Source: Nitrospira sp. MA-1
GTDB lineage: Bacteria > Nitrospirota > Nitrospiria > Nitrospirales > UBA8639
Length of the DNA: 64,000 nucleotides
Reading direction: 5' to 3'
Assembly: GCA_032139905.1 (NCBI GenBank)
Contig: JAQJDB010000004.1
Location: 248,001 to 312,000, forward strand
Part shown: piece by piece, positions 1 to 8,752 of the stretch
Layout: every line of letters begins with the position of its first letter
Position numbering within the stretch: the stretch's first letter is position 1
Position numbers and translations under genes: made by a program
The notes under the pieces: generated by a model
What the model saw: the letters and a program-made list of their open reading frames with translations, nothing else
Database searches by the model: none
Told to the model about the DNA's origin: nothing

Positions 1-1
1 T

Positions 2-2251
2 CATACCGATCTGCCGGCAGTTGGTCCGTACCATTTCAAGGCCCGGGTGACCAAAGAAGGACCTCGTTACCGCATGAATGATTTTCAAAGCCGATTCGGG
101 ACCAGCGATCTGTCAGGAACCCTGGAGGTTGCTACAGAAAAAAATCCCCCTCAATTCACGGGGACATTGAACGCAGAACATGTCAATTTCAGAGAACTGT
201 CCACTCCAGGTGATACCTCTATTCCTACGGAAGCCTTTAGCACCGCCAATGGGAATTTGAAGTTAAAAATTTATCAAGCCAATATTGGAGAATTTCAGTT
301 GTCAGATCTGATTGTGGATGCCAAGCTTCATGCCGGCCTTCTCACCGTCAAGGATGTGCAAGGGACTCTTTTTAATCAGCAATCATCTTACGGAAATTTT
401 CAGGGTAGGCTCGATCTGGATACCACCAAACCGATTCCCTCTGTTTCCGGGCAAATGACTTTGAGCGATATCAAATATGAGTATGTCTTTTCTGATGTAC
501 AGTTTGTAAATCCAAACGATCATGTCATAAATCTGCATGCGAAATTTTCAAGTGTTGGCACAACAGTTGACACTCTCCTGGCTCAACCTACGGTTTCCCT
601 CACAGGACATAATCTTCAGGTACGTCTCCATGGAGGAACGAACCGTGGCGAGCCTCTGGATCTGCGTTCCAACCTCTTGGTCGAAAGCGTAACAGGCGGC
701 CCTTTGCGCTTGTATGCCGAAGGGCGGCTTGAAAATACCCCTTTTCGCCTTCGTTTTTCGGGAGGCCAAGTGAGTGACCTCATGAACAACAAGGAATTTT
801 GGCCGGTAAACATCCGGGCAGATGTGCCACGTGCCATGGCTGAGCTGAGCGGCTATGTGGCTCTTCCTCATCCAGGCGAGAAATTTTCGTTCCAGATACA
901 TGTAAAAGGAGATAATTTGAGAGATCTGGACTTCATGGCGACATCTGATTTGCCTGATGCCGGTCCGCTGGAAATATCCGGCCTCGTAACGAAATCTTCC
1001 GTGGGATACCACGTCACCAATTTTGAAGGATCTCTAGCCGGAAGCAATATGAGTGGCGATGTAACGGTCTTAACGAAAGGTATTCGTCCACGAGTGAATG
1101 GGAAACTTACCGCAGAGAATCTTGTCCTGGATGCGGTGAAACAACCTTTAGATGATTCCTCAGCGCAACAAAAGCGATCGACCCTGAAATCCATTGGTGA
1201 CTCGGTGAAGGGCATTGGATCATCGGCTGTTAATATCGTACGCGATACCATCGGCATGCCGAAAAAATCTGAGGGTCTACCACTTAAGTCGATTCCGGAT
1301 GGGGTTTTTCCGGTTGAGGATCTCAGGGCCATTGATCTCCTGCTTGATGTCGGGGTCAAACACCTTCGAAAGGGAGAAGAAGATCTGGGCCATGCCTCAT
1401 TTCAGATTGCCCTTGAGGAGGGCTTACTTGCCCTGCAACCGGTAACGGGAAATTTTTGGGGAGGAGCCTTCGAGGGGAAATTGATCCTCGACGGAACACA
1501 ATACGTTCCGACCCTGGATGTGCATCTGCATGTTCAAGGTTTGGATTATGAGCGCGTCGCCAGATCTTTCGGAGGCTCTGATCTGGTAAAGGGGCAATCT
1601 CAATCCATTAAACTCGCCTTAAAGGGGCGGGGAGATACGTTACATGAAGTATTGGAACAAGCGAGTGGACATTTTGAGTTGGTCGATGGTCCCCTTGAAT
1701 TGGCCACAAAATATATCGATTTGTGGGCGGCTGATTTGATCACGACAGCTTTAACCACCGCCTGGAAAAGTGAATCGGTGACTAAATTGAATTGTACGGT
1801 CGGGTATTTTGATATCGAAGAGGGAGTGGTAAAAAGTGAGGATATCCTCATCGACTCTCATCGTCTTACTGTCGCGGGCATCGGAAAATTGGATTTGGCC
1901 GACGAAACCATGGACCTGCTCCTGACCCCACGGCCCAAAGACCCCAGTTTATTCAGTCTGGCTCACACGGTCCGCATCACCGGTCCGCTTACGGATCCGG
2001 ATGTGTCAAGCGATAAATTGCGGATTGCCGAAAGCGGAGGGTGGGGATTGCTGGGTTTGGTGAATCCCCTGGGATGGATCATTGCGATTCCACAGATAGC
2101 GGGAACCACTGTGGGTACGATGAATCAAAATCCCTGTGTTGAAGCCCTGAAGGGCCGACAGCAAACCGCTCAGGCTCTTGATGAGATCAAAGGCGGCTTA
2201 TGGGGGAGGATCAAAGGAATCTTCTCAAGTCCCCGCAAATCCTCCGATTAG
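2..2251 (+). CDS. AsmA-like protein, 3' portion
   Basis: The reading frame is open from the window edge, so the gene begins upstream; the GTG at 47 is only an internal candidate start. The visible 750 residues are rich in alternating beta-strand patterns of the type seen in AsmA/TamB-like periplasmic proteins. The last 300 residues contain the AsmA-typical stretch 'conserved acidic/Leu strand, then F-W-G-G-A-F-E-G' followed by a helical and C-terminal strand segment. Proteins of this group are inner-membrane anchored, span the periplasm and are implicated in phospholipid movement or outer-membrane assembly. The C-terminus after the last hydrophobic segment (glycine/proline-rich, around residues 670-690 counted from 47) is short and basic. 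Family assignment rests on pattern recognition, not a search. Its neighbour on the other strand is an MscS channel, so no operon context is available. Confidence 0.7.
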   Translation, partial: HTDLPAVGPYHFKARVTKEGPRYRMNDFQSRFGTSDLSGTLEVATEKNPPQFTGTLNAEHVNFRELSTPGDTSIPTEAFSTANGNLKLKIYQANIGEFQLSDLIVDAKLHAGLLTVKDVQGTLFNQQSSYGNFQGRLDLDTTKPIPSVSGQMTLSDIKYEYVFSDVQFVNPNDHVINLHAKFSSVGTTVDTLLAQPTVSLTGHNLQVRLHGGTNRGEPLDLRSNLLVESVTGGPLRLYAEGRLENTPFRLRFSGGQVSDLMNNKEFWPVNIRADVPRAMAELSGYVALPHPGEKFSFQIHVKGDNLRDLDFMATSDLPDAGPLEISGLVTKSSVGYHVTNFEGSLAGSNMSGDVTVLTKGIRPRVNGKLTAENLVLDAVKQPLDDSSAQQKRSTLKSIGDSVKGIGSSAVNIVRDTIGMPKKSEGLPLKSIPDGVFPVEDLRAIDLLLDVGVKHLRKGEEDLGHASFQIALEEGLLALQPVTGNFWGGAFEGKLILDGTQYVPTLDVHLHVQGLDYERVARSFGGSDLVKGQSQSIKLALKGRGDTLHEVLEQASGHFELVDGPLELATKYIDLWAADLITTALTTAWKSESVTKLNCTVGYFDIEEGVVKSEDILIDSHRLTVAGIGKLDLADETMDLLLTPRPKDPSLFSLAHTVRITGPLTDPDVSSDKLRIAESGGWGLLGLVNPLGWIIAIPQIAGTTVGTMNQNPCVEALKGRQQTAQALDEIKGGLWGRIKGIFSSPRKSSD

Positions 2252-2532
2252 TTTCACGGTAATCCAATTAAATGAAGACAAATGATGATGGGTCCAAGCC
2301 AATCCGGTTTTTTTTTGATCCTGGCGTTCGTTTTCTTTTCTTGTGAGATGTGGAGAGGAGGACCCCCTCCGAAGACTATCCTCTAAGCCCAGCGGAGAAT
2401 CAAATCTGCTCGGGAGCATAAACCCCGTTACTCTGTGGGGACTGAAGTCTTTTGGGCCATCTAATGAACATTCAGAATCAAGAAGGATGATCGCATTCAT
2501 CAATCGTGTGATGAGGGAATTTCCGGCTGTTT
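2252..2532. other. Convergent intergenic spacer
   Basis: This spacer lies between the ends of the AsmA-like gene and the MscS gene, which converge. It contains a run of nine T at about 2309-2317 shortly after the first gene, which could help termination, but I do not see a convincing stem before it. No gene is supported. Confidence 0.4.
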
Positions 2533-4320
2533 CTAGACGGGTTTTTCTGACCGGACGGTTTTTGGTGCGGGCTCAGGCGACAACTCGGCCTGTGTATTTT
2601 CTGGTGGTTTGGCGGGCGGGGTGTACCATTGGTCCTTTGGGACAATTTTGGGTTGTTCGGTGTCCGCCATATAAGCGGGTGTCATGATTTGCACACCATG
2701 TTCGTTAAACGCATCGAGAATATTCTGGTTGAGACCCGTATACAGATCCATCATATAAAACGGCCGGTCGCAGTAGACGTTGAGTTCATAGGTGACGCAG
2801 AAATCGCCCAAGGCGAGTTCCAGGACGAAGGGCCGGGGATCTTTCAACAATCCGGAAGTCCGGTCGGCGGCCTCAAGCAGCATCGCCTCGACCTGCCTCC
2901 ATGGGGTCTCGTATCCGATTCCAACTGTGGTATGAAGGATGAGACCCTTCTCTCTGGCGGCAGCGGTATAGTTGGTCACGTGGCTGTTCAGAATTTCCGA
3001 GTTGGGCACAATGATTTCTTCGTTTTTCAACGATCGAAGCCGAGTCGTCAGAATTCTCCTTTCCATGACATCACCGAGAATTTCATTGACCTTGATACGG
3101 TCCCCTTCCTGGAATGCCCGCCGGTAGACCAGTGTATATCCGGCCAGGATATTGCCGATAATCGAGGAGGACCCGAGCGACAAAAGTACCCCGAGGAAAA
3201 TCGTGACCCCTTTAAAGGCCTCGGAGGTGGATCCGGGTATGTAGGGATACCCCACCACAATCCCAAAGGCGATCACCAGTGTCCGGAAAATCCGGTAGGT
3301 GGGCCAGGCCCATTCCCGATCGAACCCAGGCCATGTCACCTTTCCGATGGCCAGATTGGCAAAAATTAATTTTCCCAACTTCAGAAGGTATCGAAGTAAG
3401 ACGACCAGAATGACGAGAAAAACCAGGCTGGGAAATGAGGAAAGAAATCCCCTCACAATCACCCGAATAGGATCGAGGAGGATATTGAACAACTGCTTGC
3501 CCATGTAGGCGGTCCACGGGAACTGACGGAACACAAAATTGAGATACGCATACACCAGCAAAAAGAGCAGGAATGCTCTGATTCCGTGCAGGCTTCCACG
3601 AAGTCCGGCCCACAGTTGATGGGCCTGAAGGATAATCACCTTTTGAACCTTTAAATCCTTAACTTGTTCTTTGTATCGTCGCTCGATTATGGCATCCAGC
3701 CTTTGGAGAACCCATCGAGTGCCCCACCAGGCAGACGCAAGAATAGCGGTGGCCAGCAAGGAGAAAGCAATGTGAATGAAGATGTTGATGGGTTTGCGGT
3801 TCTCCCTGTGCGTTTCCACGGCTTCCGCGATCCGTTTAAGGTGGACCCGAGCCAAGACTTCACGCTCCACTCCGCCTTCCAGCCGGCCGTCGGCATTGGT
3901 CACACCGGTTAATGGTTGATCGCCCGCGAAAATCATGGTGACCCCTTTTTCGTCAACCAGTCGCAGGGATTGAGTTGACCGACTCAAATCGGAGCCAAAC
4001 TCATCAATACGCTCAAGAATCCTTTGGGCGCGTTCCTCTGCGGGTAAGGCCGACACGCCGCGTACCTGGAAGAGTGTTTCCCCATCAAGTATCACGGGCG
4101 CGGTGGGAATCAGAATCGGTGGAAGGGCCATTTCATCCTCGAATTCTCCCTGTGACTTTTCTTCCAGAAGAGGAAACACTTGAGCCAAAGCCGGCAGAGG
4201 ACCCACACTGACGATCATGATCCACAACACAAAGAGGCAAGCCAAAAGGGGAGGAATTGGCCTCAGCTTCTGAGAGCGTAAGGAAAGGGATGAAGCGTCT
4301 GGGGGAAGAAATGTGGGCAT
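2533..4320 (-). CDS. MscS-family mechanosensitive channel
   Basis: A 595-residue protein with an N-terminal signal-like segment (ending in A-L-A-Q), a periplasmic region of about 150 residues, and then several membrane helices. These lead into the MscS core: the glycine/alanine-rich pore helix (L-G-S-S-S-I-I-G-N-I-L-A-G), the following beta domain with the phrase P-N-S-E-I-L-N-S, and a cytoplasmic mixed domain. MscS channels open under membrane tension to release solutes after osmotic downshift. I chose the ATG at 4320 because a GGAGAG ribosome site lies 9 bases upstream and a signal sequence follows soon after. A longer frame reaching 4503 would add about 60 residues that look non-coding and would overlap an mlaA remnant. 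The C-terminus is a proline-rich tail of about 40 residues. Confidence 0.85.
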   Translation of the reverse strand: MPTFLPPDASSLSLRSQKLRPIPPLLACLFVLWIMIVSVGPLPALAQVFPLLEEKSQGEFEDEMALPPILIPTAPVILDGETLFQVRGVSALPAEERAQRILERIDEFGSDLSRSTQSLRLVDEKGVTMIFAGDQPLTGVTNADGRLEGGVEREVLARVHLKRIAEAVETHRENRKPINIFIHIAFSLLATAILASAWWGTRWVLQRLDAIIERRYKEQVKDLKVQKVIILQAHQLWAGLRGSLHGIRAFLLFLLVYAYLNFVFRQFPWTAYMGKQLFNILLDPIRVIVRGFLSSFPSLVFLVILVVLLRYLLKLGKLIFANLAIGKVTWPGFDREWAWPTYRIFRTLVIAFGIVVGYPYIPGSTSEAFKGVTIFLGVLLSLGSSSIIGNILAGYTLVYRRAFQEGDRIKVNEILGDVMERRILTTRLRSLKNEEIIVPNSEILNSHVTNYTAAAREKGLILHTTVGIGYETPWRQVEAMLLEAADRTSGLLKDPRPFVLELALGDFCVTYELNVYCDRPFYMMDLYTGLNQNILDAFNEHGVQIMTPAYMADTEQPKIVPKDQWYTPPAKPPENTQAELSPEPAPKTVRSEKPV

Positions 4321-4499
4321 TGGTCGTCTCTCTCCAATGAAAGAATCTCCTGCCCCAAAATCCTTTACGATGTGGACGAATAGCCCTGTTGTGACGACTC
4401 TCTCGTAAGAGAATGTCTTCTTTGAGCAAGAGGATGGACACTTCAAGAAAATCACTCCCATCGGGTTTGAAGTATCGTCAGATCCGGGGGAATTATTTT

Positions 4500-4610
4500 T
4501 CAACTTCGAATTTCCGTAATGTTGGTATGAAGAAAGTGGATACGATCATACTCGAAAGATGAATCCGTTTGGTAGTGGGAAAAGGGCAACCAGTGCGTGT
4601 GTCGGCCGTT
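4500..4610 (-). pseudogene. mlaA C-terminal fragment
   Basis: Read on the minus strand this stretch gives H-Y-Q-T-D-S-S-F-E-Y-D and F-L-H-T-N, ending at a TGA. It closely matches the last 30 residues of the MlaA domain encoded at 5222-7492 (Y-Y-Q-T-G-S-P-F-E-Y-D and F-L-H-T-K). At DNA level the core 'gatcatactcgaaag' is shared with the intact gene. Upstream of the fragment no further homology or open frame is evident. It is a relic of a third copy of the MlaA-type gene. Confidence 0.6.
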
Positions 4611-5016
4611 CCAACAAGCGATTCACCCTAATCCCTTCGTCCGTTCGGATTATGTCATTCGTTAGTTTTCCCGCCACGGCAAAAATTCGAACTTCAGGGG
4701 AGAGCATCATTACGATATGGGAATATTCTGGTGAAGTTCAATGACCCGAATGCCTGCTCCGTGCATATTTCTCAGGAAAGGAGGGCAGCTGGTTGGAGGT
4801 TGAGAGTTGGCCATTCAGGATCTAACCATCCCATGTGCAGCATGCGGCATGTACTCCATGGGAATCCCTTTGGTGGATACGTTCGATCGTATCGAGGGTT
4901 GAAGGTCAGTGATGGCAGATGTTCCGGAACAAACCCAATGAACCTTTGGCGTGAAGAGGAGCAATATCTTTGAAGGAGTATGGATGAAGTATTGTAAGAA
5001 AAATGTCCATTCTCTA
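4611..5016. other. No gene seen; decayed DNA between two relics
   Basis: About 400 bases between the mlaA relic and the repeat-protein relic. Short frames exist on both strands, but none has a ribosome site with recognisable protein. It may be further decayed remains of the same duplicated module. Confidence 0.4.
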
Positions 5017-5150
5017 TCGTGATCTCCAATCTGGGTCGTTTGCGACTAATTGTTCCAATGCCTTCAACTGATGCAGAGCAGAGTTGCTTGCTGGTCGACA
5101 TGAGAAGGGAACGACCGGCCCGGATAGGGAATGGAATTTGAATCGTCGTA
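5017..5150 (-). pseudogene. C-terminal relic of the helical-repeat protein family
   Basis: Minus-strand translation in two frames joined by a one-base shift gives 'I-P-Y-P-G-R-S-F-P-S-H-V-D-Q-Q-A-T-L-L' and then 'H-Q-L-K-A-L-E-Q-L-V-A-N-D-P-D-W'. These match, in order, the C-terminus of the intact protein at 13707-14780. The frame break lies near the CTGCTCTGCATCAG stretch. No N-terminal part is present. The relic sits directly downstream of the MlaA fusion gene on the same strand, the same relative position as the intact paralogue has to the dead mlaA at 15.5-16.1 kb. Confidence 0.65.
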
Positions 5151-5221
5151 TACCCATGGGCCTCTCCAATGTTGCCAGATCATCGCATAGGGGATAAGCC
5201 GGCAAGACACTTGTTGGCTCC

Positions 5222-7492
5222 CTACTTCTCGATTTCTAACTGGCGTACTTTCGTGTGGAGGAACCGGACCAGATCATACTCGAAAGGAGAGCCAGTCTGG
5301 TAGTAGCGAAAGCGCAAGTTGTGGCGTATATCCACGGCCCACACCAGAGTTGCGGCGGAACTTCGATCAATATGGTTGTTAAAATTTACGGGTGTATAGA
5401 GGTAAAAGTAACGGGCCGCCGCATCTGCCAGTAAGCCGGTGGTATCACGAATGGAAGATGGTCCGAAAATGGGGAGGACCAGGTAGGGGCCGGGATTCAG
5501 GCCGTAATATCCGAGTGTTTGCCCGAAATCTTCTGTCTGTTGGTGGATACCTAATGGAGTGGCATGATCAAAGAATCCCCCGAGGCCGAACGTGCTATTG
5601 ATCAGAATCCGTGACAGGGTGTTGAGTGTGACCTCCCCTTTGAGTTGAAGAATGGAATTCAACAGGTTACGAAGGTCGGCGATGTTCGAGAAAAAATTTG
5701 AAAGACGATCCTCGAAAAAATCCGGCATGACGGCTTCATATCCTTCGACGACAGGTAGGAACACATATTCATCGAATTTCGCATTGAATTTGTATATCGA
5801 CCGGTTGAATCCTTCTATTGGATCATAGACATGAATCACAAAGCGTTCCCCGGGATGCACCACCTCCTGAATCGGGCGCCGGGCCGGTTCAATGACCCCC
5901 GTTTCAGCAACAGGAATCTTGCCGCCAGGTATGAGAAGTGTGGGGTCCGTCTGGGAGGGTTTAGACGCAGCCGTCATGACCCCTGTTCCCTCAAGAGAGT
6001 CCTGGGACTCTTGTATTCTTCGTTCCAAGACCAGAAACTGTCGATTGAGTTGATCGCGAAGTTCTGGATAGTTTTCGTAATTTGTGCTTTGTGTGCTATT
6101 GGAGCCTGGAGCCGATTGCATTAGCGGTGGCTCCTTCATGCGGAAACTTACCGGAGTAGCGAGGACCGGAACCGGGTTTGGATTGTTCCGGAGGATTTGG
6201 GGAGATTCGGGATTGTTGAAGTATTCAACGATGTAGGCCAGGGTGGCATGGTGTGCAAGATTGCCGCAATGCCCTCCTCGTGGATAAATTTTAGCCCGGG
6301 GGCCAAACACCGCCAATAAATAATCCAGTTCACCCTCACCCAGAATGAAATCATCCGCGTTATGTAATAATCCGATTTTGTTGGAATGTTTCAGATAATC
6401 TTCCAGGCCGGTCAGGCTCAGGTTTTCGATGAGGCTCTGTTCAGTGAGCTTGGGATATTTGGTTTTAAAAAACGGGTAGAACATTTCACGGAAATAATCT
6501 AGAAACGTCACACGAGCAGACACTTTATAGTAGTCGGTCAAGGAATCGGTCGTAGAAAGGACCAGATTTTTCGGTTTGATATAGCCGGAATTGGTAAACA
6601 CGTCCGACGTAAAGATCATATTTGCTGAAGAAAGACGGAACGAAGTCCCGATGAGCGCTGCCATGACTGCTTCGGCAGGTTGCCGATCCTGATAGGCGGT
6701 ATACAAAAAATCCCCTGAGAAATTGACGAAGTCACCCTTCCGATACACTTCCGAAAACGCATGAAACACCTTGTCAAAAAATTCCGGAAACGTATCCGCG
6801 ACTCCGGGAATATTATTAGCCAACATGTCATCCAGGATAGAGGTCGAAGTATACAAGCTGACCGGCGGGTTGATCATGAGCACCTTTTTAAAATGAAAGT
6901 CTCCTTGTTCTTCATCCAGCTTTGACACAAAGGCCGCCTGGGCTGCGCCCAGGCTGTACCCGGTGAGATGGAATTCGGTGACTTGAACATCGCTTTGATG
7001 TTCCAGCCAGGCCAACCGCATGACACGATACAAGTCTTGTGAATCCTCTAGAAGATGGCCGGGCATTCCGGTGCTGGAGGCCGAGACGATGAAATTTGGA
7101 TGGGTTGGGGAAGACAGCGACAGAACATGGAAGCCGGCTTGAAAAAAGGCATGCTGCAAGACCTTCATTTTTCCGGAATTATAGCCTGCCCCGGTCCCGG
7201 CGATGACAAAGATTAACGGAGCGGGCTTGTTCTGGTTAACCAGGGAATATCGCAGTTTCTCGTCATACCAGAGGACGTGAGGGACCTTATGATCCAGGAA
7301 TACCTTCAGTTCAAAATCCTTCACGGGGATTTTCTTTGGAAGCTCAGCTCTCAAGGCGATCGGCGTTTCCGCAACGGTTGCCGCATAGGGATTCAGGCCA
7401 GGATAATCATACATGACCTTCTGGGCATGACTGATTCCCGTCAAGCCCCATGCCATGATGACTGTCAAAAAAAGCTGAACAACCTTGCGCAT
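5222..7492 (-). CDS. Alpha/beta hydrolase fused to MlaA (VacJ) domain
   Basis: A 756-residue two-part protein. After a signal peptide (residues 1-24) the first part is an alpha/beta hydrolase: an oxyanion-type A-G-T-G-A-G near residue 100, a nucleophile elbow G-Y-S-L-G with Ser near 180, and later D-D-F and G-G-H segments that can supply Asp and His. A linker of about 100 residues follows. The last 200 residues are an MlaA domain with the hallmark D-P-I-E-G-F-N-R and the phrase V-F-L-P-V-V-E-G-Y. MlaA forms an outer-membrane ring that removes misplaced phospholipid; the hydrolase may be a lipase acting on such lipid (inference). The signal lacks a lipobox, unlike ordinary MlaA lipoproteins. 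The ATG at 7492 has an AAAGGGATAGGT ribosome site; one at 7513 is possible. Confidence 0.85.
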   Translation of the reverse strand: MRKVVQLFLTVIMAWGLTGISHAQKVMYDYPGLNPYAATVAETPIALRAELPKKIPVKDFELKVFLDHKVPHVLWYDEKLRYSLVNQNKPAPLIFVIAGTGAGYNSGKMKVLQHAFFQAGFHVLSLSSPTHPNFIVSASSTGMPGHLLEDSQDLYRVMRLAWLEHQSDVQVTEFHLTGYSLGAAQAAFVSKLDEEQGDFHFKKVLMINPPVSLYTSTSILDDMLANNIPGVADTFPEFFDKVFHAFSEVYRKGDFVNFSGDFLYTAYQDRQPAEAVMAALIGTSFRLSSANMIFTSDVFTNSGYIKPKNLVLSTTDSLTDYYKVSARVTFLDYFREMFYPFFKTKYPKLTEQSLIENLSLTGLEDYLKHSNKIGLLHNADDFILGEGELDYLLAVFGPRAKIYPRGGHCGNLAHHATLAYIVEYFNNPESPQILRNNPNPVPVLATPVSFRMKEPPLMQSAPGSNSTQSTNYENYPELRDQLNRQFLVLERRIQESQDSLEGTGVMTAASKPSQTDPTLLIPGGKIPVAETGVIEPARRPIQEVVHPGERFVIHVYDPIEGFNRSIYKFNAKFDEYVFLPVVEGYEAVMPDFFEDRLSNFFSNIADLRNLLNSILQLKGEVTLNTLSRILINSTFGLGGFFDHATPLGIHQQTEDFGQTLGYYGLNPGPYLVLPIFGPSSIRDTTGLLADAAARYFYLYTPVNFNNHIDRSSAATLVWAVDIRHNLRFRYYQTGSPFEYDLVRFLHTKVRQLEIEK

Positions 7493-7571
7493 ACCTATCC
7501 CTTTTATTTTCATCTATCCTCTATAATTCATCAAAACCACTGAAAGGCCGAAGCGCCGCCAACTCTGCCAG

Positions 7572-8335
7572 ATGATTCAAGGCATTTTCAATAGAAAGGG
7601 GAGGCTTGTAGATCAGTGGGCTGGTGAGAAAGAAATTTTCAAACTCCTACGCCCCTATGTCTCGGTTCGATTCATGGAACAGGTCAAATCGGTTATTCTC
7701 CCGGTGCTGTATTTGGCGTTGTTCCAGATTTTGATTTTGCGCCAACTGGTCCAGAACTCCATGGTGATCATGAGCGGCGTGTTTGCCGTGATAGTTGAAT
7801 GAATGTTTTTCATGGAGGGGCTCAAGCGCGACTCATCCCGTTTGGCACCATCATCGGCCATCGCTTACCCGAAAAATCACCTTTACCATTGGTATTCGTC
7901 ATCACCCTTCTTCTTGGAATAGGTGTCCTCTTTGCCGATCCGGCTATCGGGGCATTGAAAGTGGCCGGGCAGAATGTCGTGGATGAGAAGGCCGCCTATC
8001 TGTATGCTGAATGACTGGTCTGAAAACTTTGTGCTGGATCGGGTTCAGTGTGGGCTTAGCGGCCGCCATCGGCACCATGCGGTTCTTGTATGGCTGGAGT
8101 CTCAAACCGTTTATCTACGGGTCCCTGACTCCTATGCTCGCCTTGACGTTCTCTGGAGCCTCTGATCCGGATCTGACCAAGGTCCTAGGATTGGCCTGGG
8201 ATGCCGGCGCCGTGACCACAAGGCCGGTCACCGTGCCCTTGTTCTGGCTTTGGGTATCGGCATTGCGATGGCCGCACGGAAAGGCGATTCCCGATTATCC
8301 GGTTTCGGAATTGAGCTGAAGCCTTTTGATCTCAA
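7572..8335 (+). pseudogene. Decayed DUF1538 membrane permease
   Basis: Four frame segments read in order give a DUF1538-type membrane protein. 7572-7800 contains 'F-K-L-L-R-P-Y-V-S-V-R-F-M-E-Q-V-K'; 7799-8014 contains 'P-L-P-L-V-F-V-I-T-L-L-L-G-I-G-V-L-F-A-D-P-A-I-G-A-L'; 8011-8230 contains 'G-T-M-R-F-L-Y-G-W-S-L-K-P-F-I-Y'; and about 8225-8335 contains 'L-A-L-G-I-G-I-A-M-A-A-R-K-G-D'. At least three frame shifts separate them, so no full product can be made. The family consists of multi-pass inner-membrane proteins of unknown transport role. The upstream half of a normal DUF1538 protein and its start are not seen. Confidence 0.8.
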
Positions 8336-8752
8336 CGTGGATGGGCTTCCGTGGCGTGGGTATACCGAGCGTGGAAGATTACGGTATTGTCACGGCTGAA
8401 ACTTACCCTTAAATGACGTGCACACTAAGGGGTTAGTCCATCTGGGAAACTTTAACAATCTTTCTCCAAATCGATAAATATTTTTCCAGAGATTACCATG
8501 AGAATAGGCCGTTTCAGCAGGATCATATGGCGAAGCATTGTATTTATCCCGCATCCTCTCAGCCTGAGTTCAGCTGGGCTTGGAGTATCGTAGGATGAGT
8601 CGTTGATGTGAAGGAAGAGTGGTTCGGGAAATGTGATGATGATGTCTTCTCAGGCTCCTTGGCTGCCAGCGTCGCAGCCAGCCAAGCTTTAAGTTCTCAA
8701 CCCTATTTCATTAAAACAGCCCGGGATAGCCCTCAGCTTGCGGAGGGGAGCT
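8336..8752. other. No gene seen
   Basis: This is the tail of the decayed permease region and the spacer up to the end of the ABC1-kinase gene. I see no supported frame or RNA structure here. Confidence 0.4.

Noticed and set aside
4321-4503. Longer N-terminus for the MscS protein
   Set aside because: The extension has no signal or membrane character, overlaps the end of an mlaA relic, and a better ribosome site precedes the ATG at 4320.
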